A program made the translations under genes and the position numbers. From Armatimonadota bacterium (GTDB taxonomy: Bacteria; Armatimonadota; JAAZEB01), in contig JAAZEM010000049.1 of the NCBI GenBank assembly GCA_012512265.1, positions 1-43,070 of the forward strand: 43,070 bases of DNA. The letters are read 5' to 3'. The notes beneath the pieces were generated by a model that was not told the DNA's origin, did no database searches, and saw only the letters and a program-made list of their open reading frames with translations. This document shows positions 35,581 through 42,788 of this stretch, piece after piece (position 1 is the first letter of the stretch; each line of letters opens with the position of its first letter).

Positions 35581-35619
35581 TAAAGGTTTTGTAAAGAACC
35601 GATAATCTAAATTGGAGGG
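35581..35619 (+). promoter_or_regulatory. Second copy of the sigma-28-like promoter element
   Basis: TAAAG (35581-35585) and ACCGATAA (35598-35605) resemble the FliA/SigD boxes, with a spacer about two bases shorter than usual. The 21 bases 35599-35619 match the element upstream of the pilin gene at 18 positions, including the downstream ATTGGAGGG. It faces the response-regulator gene about 190 bases away. Confidence 0.45.
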
Positions 35620-35677
35620 AGGAGCTACTGGCCCTGCTCCTCCCGACGGACGGATGGCCGCCCGCGCCATCCGTCCG
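35617..35677 (+). terminator. Two adjacent hairpins in the regulator leader
   Basis: GGGAGGAGC (35617-35625) pairs with GCTCCTCCC (35636-35644). Three bases later CGGACGGATGG (35647-35657) pairs with CCATCCGTCCG (35667-35677). They start within the conserved 21-base element, so they form early in the leader transcript and could attenuate it. No ligand-binding motif was recognised. Confidence 0.45.
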
Positions 35678-35805
35678 ATCTATCCCTCTGCTTTCCGCTG
35701 CCGTTAGCCGTGCGGGATCTCCTCCGCGGGCTGCACGGCACCGCAAGGCGCCGCTGCCGGCACCGTCGGTTCCCGCCGGGCCGGTGGAGAGGAAGCACGG
35801 AGACG

Positions 35806-36741
35806 ATGGACGCCTTGACCTGGACTCAAGGAAGCAGCCCGCGCCGTGTGATGATCGTTGATGATGAGGACCTCGTGCGTGCCAGCCTTGCCGATATGGT
35901 GGAGCTATCCGGCTACCAGGTGTGCGGCCAGGCGGCCAATGGCTATGAAGCCGCCCGCCTGATTGGCAGTGCCCATCCTGACATCGTGCTCATGGACATC
36001 ATGATGCCCACCATGGATGGGGTGGAGGCGCTGCAGATCATCAACGCCACCCGGCCTACCTGTTCTCTTATCATCAGCGCCTACTGCTCGCCGGGGCTCC
36101 TCGAACAGGTGACCCGGGCGGGTGCCCAGGGCTACCTGATGAAGCCTTTCCGCCCAAGTGACCTGGTGCCTGCCATTGAGACCGCTCTCGCGCAGTTCGA
36201 GCGCTCGCGTCTTTCAACCGAGATCGACCGCATTGAGGCGTTCTTCGAACGGGCATGGTCGCAGGCGAGTGCCGGGAGTTCGATTGGCCGCGCGCTGGAA
36301 GGGGCGCTCGTCGAAGCGTGCGGCCTGATCGAGGAGACCGGCTACGTGTTGGTCGTACGACAGGGTGCACGGATGCGCGCGCTCTCGGTGCGCGGCGTGA
36401 AGGGCATCTCCCCCGGGCAGACCCTCGGCCCCGCCGACGGCCGCCTCGGGGTGGCGTTACAGCGCCAGGGGATCTGCCGCAGTCATCTCATCGGGGCGCC
36501 TAGCGACCAGGCTGCGGTCCTCTCCTTGCAGGTTGCCCTTGACGATGGCGTTCTCGGTTGCCTCTGCCTGCTTGCTCCAGAGGGCTACTCTTTCACCCGC
36601 CGGGAGGAGTGCCTCCTACGTGCCATGGTGAGGGGCCTCTCCACTTTCCTCTTTCGGGTTCGCGAAAGCCGGCCCCATGCCTGGAACATGTGGCTCGACC
36701 GACGCCTCGGGCGTGTGCCTGCGGCGCGTAGAAGGCGCTGA
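35806..36741 (+). CDS. Response regulator with receiver and GAF-like output domain
   Basis: This 311-residue protein has an N-terminal CheY-like receiver (residues 12-130) with a full set of phosphorylation residues: D19-D20, phospho-acceptor D64 (LMDIMMP), S91 and K113 (MKPF). A coiled linker follows, then a GAF-like region (about 155-290, GYVLVVRQGARMRALSVRGVKGI, LGVALQRQGICRS). No DNA-binding or enzymatic output domain is present, so it may act by binding a partner. ATG 35806 has GGAG just upstream. It is followed three bases later by a degenerate receiver-CheB-like protein. No histidine kinase is encoded nearby. Confidence 0.85.
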   Translation: MDALTWTQGSSPRRVMIVDDEDLVRASLADMVELSGYQVCGQAANGYEAARLIGSAHPDIVLMDIMMPTMDGVEALQIINATRPTCSLIISAYCSPGLLEQVTRAGAQGYLMKPFRPSDLVPAIETALAQFERSRLSTEIDRIEAFFERAWSQASAGSSIGRALEGALVEACGLIEETGYVLVVRQGARMRALSVRGVKGISPGQTLGPADGRLGVALQRQGICRSHLIGAPSDQAAVLSLQVALDDGVLGCLCLLAPEGYSFTRREECLLRAMVRGLSTFLFRVRESRPHAWNMWLDRRLGRVPAARRRR

Positions 36742-36743
36742 TC

Positions 36744-37802
36744 ATGATGTCCCCCGCATCTCCAATTCGACTCCTGGCTGCGCACGCGGTGCCCTCCTTT
36801 CTGGATGCCCTTTCGCGAGCAGCCGCTGCACGCTGTGATATTGAGCTCGTCGGCACCTGCCGTGACTGGGCGCGCGCGGTGGAGATGGTGCGCGACCTTC
36901 GCCCGGATGTGCTGACACTGGACGCGGCGCTGCCTGGCATGGGTGGACCGGCCGCGGTGGGCGAACTGATCTCTGCCGAGCGGCAACGCGTGGTGGTGGC
37001 CGCCACCGATGGCTGCGGGTTTGCCTCGGATGTGGTCGCCTGCCTGGAAGCCGGGGTCGTCGATTTCGCGTTTCGCCGTCCGGAGCATTCGTGGACCAGC
37101 CCCGTCTTCCTCGCGGCGCTCTTCCATCGCGTGCGCACGGCGGCGTCGGTCGCCACCGAGTCGCTCTCTCCCTGCACGGTTCCCGACCTCATGCCCCTGC
37201 TGAAGGCGCATCCGGGCGCGGTGTGGGGGATGCTGGGCGATATTGGCGCACCCGGCACACTGCTCCAGGTTCTCCCCAGGCTCGAGCCCGGCTTTCCTGG
37301 CTGCCTCTGCATCGCCTTGAGCCTTCCCGGAGCGATCACACGCGCGCTCGCCCACTATCTGGACGCGCGCTGTGATTACCCCGTGCGCGAGGTCCGGCCG
37401 GGAGATGCGCCACAGCCGGGAACGGCGGTGGTGTTGCCCGGCAACTACCGGGTCTTGCTGAAGCCGGCCTACGATGGCAGCCCGAGCTTCATACTGGAGC
37501 CCAGGAGACCGGGCGATGCTGTGCCGGTGCTCGACGCCGCGCTCCTCTCCTTCATCCGCCACGTGCCGACGCATCTGGTGGCCCTCTCCGGATGCGAGAC
37601 TGAGGGAATGGCGGGCGTGCAGGCGGTCGCCGAGTCCGGTGGTTGCGTCTATACGGCGCCGCGAGAGAGCATGCTCTTCACCCAGTTCGCGGATGGCCTG
37701 CGATCCCGGATCGCGGGCACACGCGAAATCGCGCCGCTCGTGGTGTGCCCGGTGATGCCTGCGACGAGAGAGATTGTTCCGATCGCGCTAGCCCGGTCTT
37801 GA
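36744..37802 (+). CDS. Catalytically degenerate receiver-CheB-like protein
   Basis: This 352-residue protein has the CheB architecture but lacks its chemistry. The receiver-like N-terminus (about 6-130) keeps the acceptor position D60 (LTLDAALPGMGG), but the upstream acidic pair is replaced (LAAHA) and the conserved Lys is Arg. The C-terminal half (about 155-350) follows the methylesterase fold (LQVLPRLEPGFPGC, ARCDYPVREVRPGD, AVVLPGNYRVL, VPVLDAALLSF, SGCETEGMAGVQAVAESGG). All three catalytic positions differ: the GxSTGG serine site reads GDIGAP, the His site reads IALSLP, and the Asp site is Glu287. It probably acts as a binding or scaffolding partner of the preceding regulator, from which it is three bases away. 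Confidence 0.78.
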   Translation: MMSPASPIRLLAAHAVPSFLDALSRAAAARCDIELVGTCRDWARAVEMVRDLRPDVLTLDAALPGMGGPAAVGELISAERQRVVVAATDGCGFASDVVACLEAGVVDFAFRRPEHSWTSPVFLAALFHRVRTAASVATESLSPCTVPDLMPLLKAHPGAVWGMLGDIGAPGTLLQVLPRLEPGFPGCLCIALSLPGAITRALAHYLDARCDYPVREVRPGDAPQPGTAVVLPGNYRVLLKPAYDGSPSFILEPRRPGDAVPVLDAALLSFIRHVPTHLVALSGCETEGMAGVQAVAESGGCVYTAPRESMLFTQFADGLRSRIAGTREIAPLVVCPVMPATREIVPIALARS

Positions 37803-37827
37803 CCCGCCGCGTGGCCTCTGTTACAAT
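37799..37827 (+). promoter_or_regulatory. Sigma-70 promoter giving a probably leaderless glycosyltransferase mRNA
   Basis: TTGACC (37799-37804) and TACAAT (37822-37827) are separated by 17 bases, each box matching five of six consensus positions. The start codon at 37834 lies seven bases after the -10 box, where transcription is expected to begin, and no Shine-Dalgarno sequence is present. Confidence 0.65.
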
Positions 37828-37833
37828 GCCGGC

Positions 37834-38844
37834 ATGGAAGCCCCGGCGGTCAGCATTCTCATGCCGGCCTACAACGCCTCCCCTTATCTGGAGGAGGCGC
37901 TTGTCTCCGTGCAGGCGCAGGAGAGGGAAGATTGGGAGCTGGTGGCGGTGGATGACGGCTCCACCGATGAGACGCCAGCCCTTCTGAGGAAGGCCGCCGC
38001 TTCCGACCCACGCATCCGGCCCCTCTTTCTGCCGCACCGGGGTCTCGTGCCGGCGCTCAATGCTGGGCTGGCCGCCTGCCGGGCGCCGCTCGTCGCGCGC
38101 ATGGACTCCGATGACCGCATGCACCCTGCGCGCCTGAGTCGCCAGGTGGCGTTTCTCGCCGCGCATCCCGAGGTGGATCTGGTGGGGTGCCTGATAGAGT
38201 GCTTCCCCCGCGCGCAGATCCAGGAGGGTCTGGCACGCTATGAGGAGTGGCTCAACTCCCTCGTCTCCCACGAGGAGATCCTCCGCGACCTCTTCGTGGA
38301 GTCGCCTTTCGCCCACCCATCTGTCCTTTTCCGAAAAGAGCGCGTGACCCAACTGGGTGGCTACCGTGACTGCGGCTGGGCCGAGGATTACGACTTGTGG
38401 CTTCGCCTTCACCAGGCGGGGGCCCGGTTTGCCAAGGTGCCAGAGGTCCTCCACTTCTGGCGCGATCGTCCGGAACGGTTGACCCGAACGGCGGAGGAGT
38501 ACTCACTGCGCAACTTCCGCCGGCTAAAGATCCACTACCTCTGCCAGGGCATTCTGCGCGAGCCGGGGCCGGTGCTCATCTGGGGCGCTGGACGGGGCGG
38601 CAAGGCATGGTGCGCCTGCCTGGAGGAGGCCGGGATCGAGATAGCCGGCTTCGTGGATATCGACCCCAAGAAGATTGGACGCACCCGTCGGGGCCGCCCG
38701 GTGATCGCTCCGGAGGATTTGCCGCCTGCCGGCAGCTTACCTGTGCTGGTGACCGTGGGCGTGAAAGGCGCACGCGAGCTCATCCGTGCCGCGCTCCACG
38801 CGCGCGGCTATCAAGAGCTCCGCGATTTCGTCTGCGTCGCCTGA
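37834..38844 (+). CDS. GT2-family glycosyltransferase fused to a Rossmann-like domain
   Basis: This 336-residue protein has a GT-A domain (about 4-240). VSILMPAYNASPYLEEALVSVQAQ, VAVDDGSTDET, ALNAGLAACRAPLVARMDSDD (the DxD-type metal site), PSVLFRKERV and GWAEDYDLWLRLHQAG are typical of family 2 transferases that build polysaccharides from nucleotide sugars. The C-terminal 90 residues (VLIWGAGRGGKAWCACLEEAG, IAGFVDIDPKKIG, RPVIAPEDLP) form a nucleotide-binding Rossmann-like unit as in PglD/NeuD N-terminal domains. The DNA just upstream is a clear promoter and the gene lacks a ribosome-binding site. A terminator follows. Confidence 0.88.
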   Translation: MEAPAVSILMPAYNASPYLEEALVSVQAQEREDWELVAVDDGSTDETPALLRKAAASDPRIRPLFLPHRGLVPALNAGLAACRAPLVARMDSDDRMHPARLSRQVAFLAAHPEVDLVGCLIECFPRAQIQEGLARYEEWLNSLVSHEEILRDLFVESPFAHPSVLFRKERVTQLGGYRDCGWAEDYDLWLRLHQAGARFAKVPEVLHFWRDRPERLTRTAEEYSLRNFRRLKIHYLCQGILREPGPVLIWGAGRGGKAWCACLEEAGIEIAGFVDIDPKKIGRTRRGRPVIAPEDLPPAGSLPVLVTVGVKGARELIRAALHARGYQELRDFVCVA

Positions 38845-38969
38845 CCGTCATCGCGGGGGTGCAAAACACCTGCGCCTATAGGAGCCCGAGGCGCCTGCAC
38901 ATTCCCACCCGCGTCCGCCCCCTTCATCCGTGGTATCGTTGCCAGCGGAGGAGGGATGCAGGAAGGCCG

Positions 38970-39003
38970 CGTCCCCCGGGAGCCGGCTCCCGGGGGACGT
39001 TTT
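38970..39003 (+). terminator. Rho-independent terminator after the glycosyltransferase gene
   Basis: The arms CGTCCCCCGGGAGCC (38970-38984) and GGCTCCCGGGGGACG (38985-38999) form a perfect 15-bp palindrome followed by TTTT (39000-39003). It is the only hairpin in the window with a clear T tract. The convergent gene ends 7 bases further on. Confidence 0.85.
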
Positions 39004-39009
39004 GATCGC

Positions 39010-40422
39010 CTAGCTTGGCTTGGGCAGGTCGGACCGTCCCTCTTCGTCCTCCGCCTCGATCTCATCGGCCCATTCCAGGATGAGGCGCCCGGGTAGAGGC
39101 GCTGGGTCTGTCGGGCGTTCAGGCGCCTTCTCCTCGGACGGTTCTGGGAGCTCCCCCGTCAGCAGGAATGTCCCGCTCGTGCTCACGACCGGAGGCGCTG
39201 GCTGGGGATGGCTGACCAGGGCGCGAGAGGGCGTGAGCGGGGTCGCAGAGGGCTCGGCGGCCAGCAGATGCGCTGGCTGCTGCCCCACGACCGCGTGCTC
39301 CGCGTGCGCTTCGGCGGTTGCCACCCCCTCGTTTGGTGCTGAGGCGAGTGTGATGGCCGGTGTGCGTTTCGGTTGCGCCGTTGCTGGGGGAGAGGGCATC
39401 GCCGCTGCCTGCGCGGTGAGGCTCCCCTCAACCGCGAGAGTGACGGAATGCACTGGCTCGAGTGTGACGGCGGGCGGCGAGGCCGCCCCTACCTTCTCTG
39501 CGATTGCCACATTCTCCGTGCTCGCCTCCGCCGCGGGCGTGCTGGCACCCAACGCGGTGGGTGTTGCGTGTGCCACGGGCTGCGACCGCGGCACCTTGAG
39601 CGGCGGGTTCTCGGGCGCCGGTTGTGGCGATGGCTGCGCAGGCGATGGCTGCGCGGCCGGTGGTTGCTCCGGGGGCGCGAGAGGCGCCGTTGGTGAGAGG
39701 GCGGGCGCCACCGGTGGGCTAGATACGGAGGTCGCGATCCCGCTGGAGGGCTCTCCACCCACCAGGATGCGAGCTGTCTCGTTCCCAGAGCGGATCACGA
39801 CGCCCCCGTGCTCGACGGTGAGAAGACGCCAGCCCCCGATGGTCTCGCTGATGGAGACCACGGTGAGCTTGCCGCCGCTACGGAAGACGGCGCTGGGTCG
39901 AGCGCCCAGCAGCGTGCCGATCAGCTCCGGTTTCGGCGGCAGCGGGCGGGGGGTATGCGCCTGGCGTGGCCAGGTGGTTCCAGCCGGCCCTGCGGCCCCT
40001 CCCCCCGGGATGGGACGTATCGGCGGGAGTATCCCTGGCCCGCCTGGCCAGGAGACCGCCGGGAGCGTTGGCAGCTGGCTGCCCCCCGTGGATGCCGTCG
40101 CCAGGGGTGGAAGGCTGGGTGGACGGCTCGTTGCTGCAACCGCGGGGGGATCCGGAAGCTGCACGAACGGGTCCGCGTGAGGCGCGAGTGCCGTCTCACC
40201 GCTGGCCATGCGCCGCTCCTGCGCCGGGGTGAGTGGAGGTGGCCCTGCCAACTCCAATGGAACCGGCGCCGTGTCCTCCTTGGCCGTCGAGGCCGTGTCA
40301 GCGGGCGGAGCCGCCGGGCGCATGGCTCGCGTGATGTTCCATGCGGCGAACCCGACCGCCAGACAGCAGCCCGCGATCAGTGCTGCTATCGTGGCAGGAC
40401 TGCTCTTTTGGGTGTTGCTCAT
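39010..40422 (-). CDS. PilP/GspC-like bitopic protein, proline-rich
   Basis: This 470-residue protein has a short cytoplasmic N-terminus, a membrane helix (about 11-29), a long Pro/Ala-rich periplasmic linker, and a small folded region at about 165-223 (ELIGTLLGARPSAVFRSGGKLTVVSISETIGGWRLLTVEHGGVVI). That region resembles the PilP/GspC homology region which contacts the secretin. A second Pro/Ala-rich stretch and an acidic C-terminus (about 445-465) follow. Its start overlaps the LysM-secretin stop by four bases (ATGA), so it is translationally coupled. It probably plays the inner-membrane-to-secretin linker role in a second machine. Composition outside 165-223 gives little family signal. Confidence 0.65.
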   Translation of the reverse strand: MSNTQKSSPATIAALIAGCCLAVGFAAWNITRAMRPAAPPADTASTAKEDTAPVPLELAGPPPLTPAQERRMASGETALAPHADPFVQLPDPPAVAATSRPPSLPPLATASTGGSQLPTLPAVSWPGGPGILPPIRPIPGGGAAGPAGTTWPRQAHTPRPLPPKPELIGTLLGARPSAVFRSGGKLTVVSISETIGGWRLLTVEHGGVVIRSGNETARILVGGEPSSGIATSVSSPPVAPALSPTAPLAPPEQPPAAQPSPAQPSPQPAPENPPLKVPRSQPVAHATPTALGASTPAAEASTENVAIAEKVGAASPPAVTLEPVHSVTLAVEGSLTAQAAAMPSPPATAQPKRTPAITLASAPNEGVATAEAHAEHAVVGQQPAHLLAAEPSATPLTPSRALVSHPQPAPPVVSTSGTFLLTGELPEPSEEKAPERPTDPAPLPGRLILEWADEIEAEDEEGRSDLPKPS

Positions 40423-42740
40423 GGCTCCAGCTCCAGTATGGGTCGGGGGAACTCGCTCACAGGCGGAGCAGCCTCGGGTTCCACCGGGTAGGCCGCTACG
40501 AAGATGAGGAGCTCCGTTGTCGCTGTCCGCGTGGATCGCGTCTTGAATAGCTCGCCTACCAACGGAATGTCGCTCAGGATGGGCAGTCTCCGCACCGTCC
40601 TGACGATCTCATCGCGGTCCAATCCCCCAATGACGAGCTGCTCACCGCGCGCCAGTCTCACGGTCGTATCCGCCTCGCGGCTCGCCGTTTGCGGCAGGCC
40701 GTCGATTATCTCCGAGACGGTGCTCACGACCGGGTGTACTTTCAGCGTGACCGATTGGTCCGGGTGGATGCGCGGCCGGATCAGCAGCGCCACGCCCACC
40801 GGGATCGTCTCGGTGCCTACCACCGTGCCGACGTCCGGGCTCACCACGTTGATCCCTCGGAAGCGGCGCAGATCGCCGATGAAGATGTTCGCATCCTCGT
40901 TGTTGACAACCGAGATGCTCGGGTTCGCAATCAGGCGTGCACGGCTTTCGGTGATCAGCGCCTGGAGGGTGGCCCGGAAGCTCGGGCTGCTGTACTGGAG
41001 ATTGCCGAAGTTCAGGCCGCTGCCCCCCGGAACCGTGACCGTGGTGCCGAAGTTGGTGAGATTCCAGTCGATCCCCAGTTCCCGAACGTCCGCCTTGTTC
41101 ACCTCCACGATGGCCGCCTCAATCCGCACCATCGGCGGCGCAACATCCGTCTCTTCCAGGATCTGCCGCGCGGTGGCGATGTCGGCGGGCGTTCCCATCA
41201 GGACCAGGCGTGTGGATCGGGCCAGCGGCTGGGCATACGGTCCGCTAGTTCCCGATCCGGTGCCGACCCCGGTGGAGCTGAAGGTGAAGCCGGAACCGTT
41301 GGTGCCGCCCATCATCCCGAGCGACAGCGGTTGGAAGGTAGCTGCCGGCGGCGCGGTCGCTTCCGGGGCGGATGCGACCACCAGATCAGGCAGCAGCTTC
41401 TTGAGCGCCTCCTCGGCGCGCTGCGGGTTGGTGTAGCGGAGTTCATAGATAAACGTTTCGCGCTGCGGTGTCGGTGTCGCTGCCACCTGCGCCGCTGGCG
41501 GTGGGGCGTCCAGCATCTTGATCGCCTGCGACGCGCTGGCCAGATCCGCTGGCGAGCCCGTCATCGTGAAGAGGCGATCCTGACGCGTCACCTTCAGATT
41601 GGGGAAGGCTTCGCACACCATGCGCTCCACCATCTCCGGGTCGGCGTGGCGAAGCAACGCGAACTCCGTCTTGGATGAGGGCGCCGCCGGAGCCGCGGCA
41701 TCAATCCCCTCGAGGGCCGTCCGGGCGGCCTCCAGATCTTCCGGAAGCCCGGAGAGGATGAGCGCCTTCCCGGCAGTCTCCACGTTGAGGCGTGGCACTG
41801 CTCTCGCGAGGACCTCCTTCGCCTGGTCGGGCGTGATGTGGCGGAGCGTCACCACCTCCGTCTTCCCCAGCTCCGCGACTGCCTTCTGCACCTCGGCCGC
41901 CGGGCCAACGACGTACGTACCGCCAATTTGCGCGACCGAAAGGCCGGCGACCGCTGCGACCTGTCGGATCGCCTCATCGGCGGTGCGATCGCGCAGGTTG
42001 ATCGAGACGTTCCCGGTTGTGCCCGGGGTGATCAAGGTGTCTACGCCGGTATGTGCCGAGATCGCGGCGAGCGCGTCGCGGGCCGGCACATCCGCGAAGT
42101 TGAGCGAGATGCGCGCGTTTGGATCAGGTGCCCTCCGCTGCGCCAGTGGCGGCTCCAGCTGGCGAGTGTGGGGTGCCTCCGTCGCGGTACCCGCTCCGGA
42201 TTGAGGCACCGCTCCGGCGGCCGTGCCCCGAGCGGGGTTGTTGTTGCTCCCACCACGCGAGGTGATGGGCACCTGCGGCTTCGTCTGTTTTGAAGCGTTC
42301 TTGCCAGGGGCGCGCGCTTTCGGCTTCGATGACCGGGTGGGTGGCCGATAGTCTGGATCCACGTCGGCCACCTCGATTCGCTTCGCGGGCTTGGCCGCTG
42401 GCGTGGCTACCTCCGCACTGGCGGCGCCAGGGATGACGAGCTTCTTCCCTGGCGGCACGCGATCCGGATGCGCGATGCCGTTTGCCTCGGCCAGAGCCTT
42501 CACTGGCACGCCATACTCCTTGGCGATTTTCGAGAGGTGCTCCCCGGCGCGGACGACGTGTGTCCGCAGGGGGGCGGATGCGCGCGCGTCCGGGCTGGCG
42601 GCACCTGGCGGGGCGAGCCACGCGCAGGCGATCACAGCCCAGAGCGTGCATCCGGCAGTGCGAGTGCCGGCGCGCAGTGCCACCGCTCGCATCGTCTGGG
42701 TGTTCGGTATCACACCATCTCTCTTATTCACATGCCCCAT
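40419..42740 (-). CDS. LysM-domain secretin (second PilQ/GspD-like channel)
   Basis: This 773-residue protein has a signal peptide (ending near GAASPDARA), a LysM peptidoglycan-binding domain at about 60-104 (HVVRAGEHLSKIAKEYGVPVKALAEANGI), a Lys/Ser/Pro-rich linker, and an N0/STN domain (ISLNFADVPARDALAAISAHTGVDTLI). Several N1/N2-type repeats (VVTLRHITPDQAKEVLARAVP, FIYELRYTNPQRAEEALKKLLP) and a secretin domain follow (VRIEAAIVEVNKADVRELGIDW, RLIANPSISVVNNEDANIFIGD, LPILSDIPLVGELFK). It forms an outer-membrane ring. Start ATG 42738-42740 has GGAGGA eight bases upstream. It follows a PilO-like gene and precedes the PilP/GspC-like gene, so these are a second operon on the minus strand. Confidence 0.9.
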   Translation of the reverse strand: MGHVNKRDGVIPNTQTMRAVALRAGTRTAGCTLWAVIACAWLAPPGAASPDARASAPLRTHVVRAGEHLSKIAKEYGVPVKALAEANGIAHPDRVPPGKKLVIPGAASAEVATPAAKPAKRIEVADVDPDYRPPTRSSKPKARAPGKNASKQTKPQVPITSRGGSNNNPARGTAAGAVPQSGAGTATEAPHTRQLEPPLAQRRAPDPNARISLNFADVPARDALAAISAHTGVDTLITPGTTGNVSINLRDRTADEAIRQVAAVAGLSVAQIGGTYVVGPAAEVQKAVAELGKTEVVTLRHITPDQAKEVLARAVPRLNVETAGKALILSGLPEDLEAARTALEGIDAAAPAAPSSKTEFALLRHADPEMVERMVCEAFPNLKVTRQDRLFTMTGSPADLASASQAIKMLDAPPPAAQVAATPTPQRETFIYELRYTNPQRAEEALKKLLPDLVVASAPEATAPPAATFQPLSLGMMGGTNGSGFTFSSTGVGTGSGTSGPYAQPLARSTRLVLMGTPADIATARQILEETDVAPPMVRIEAAIVEVNKADVRELGIDWNLTNFGTTVTVPGGSGLNFGNLQYSSPSFRATLQALITESRARLIANPSISVVNNEDANIFIGDLRRFRGINVVSPDVGTVVGTETIPVGVALLIRPRIHPDQSVTLKVHPVVSTVSEIIDGLPQTASREADTTVRLARGEQLVIGGLDRDEIVRTVRRLPILSDIPLVGELFKTRSTRTATTELLIFVAAYPVEPEAAPPVSEFPRPILELEP

Positions 42741-42788
42741 CCTTTCACTCCTCCGCTGCCTGCCAGGCATGCCACTGATGCGTGTCTC

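Larger units (their letters stand above)
35484..35805 (+). other. Structured intergenic region upstream of the response-regulator genes
   Basis: These 322 bases hold no gene but several foldable elements. Outer arms at 35484-35488 and 35540-35544 enclose two hairpins (35495-35506 and 35513-35533), a possible three-way junction. An AT-rich patch (about 35570-35615) contains the sigma-28-like element. Adjacent hairpins lie at 35617-35644 (9-bp arms) and 35647-35677 (11-bp arms). The first group may terminate the upstream gene. The second lies in the leader of the regulator gene. Confidence 0.5.

Noticed and set aside
35484-35620. Cyclic di-GMP (GEMM) riboswitch upstream of the response regulator
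   Set aside because: The hairpin arrangement invited the comparison, but the conserved GEMM loop and receptor sequences are not present.
39020-40180. 386-codon Gly/Ala/Ser-rich plus-strand frame
   Set aside because: It mirrors the Pro/Ala-rich PilP/GspC-like gene on the minus strand, which overlaps the secretin gene in operon fashion.
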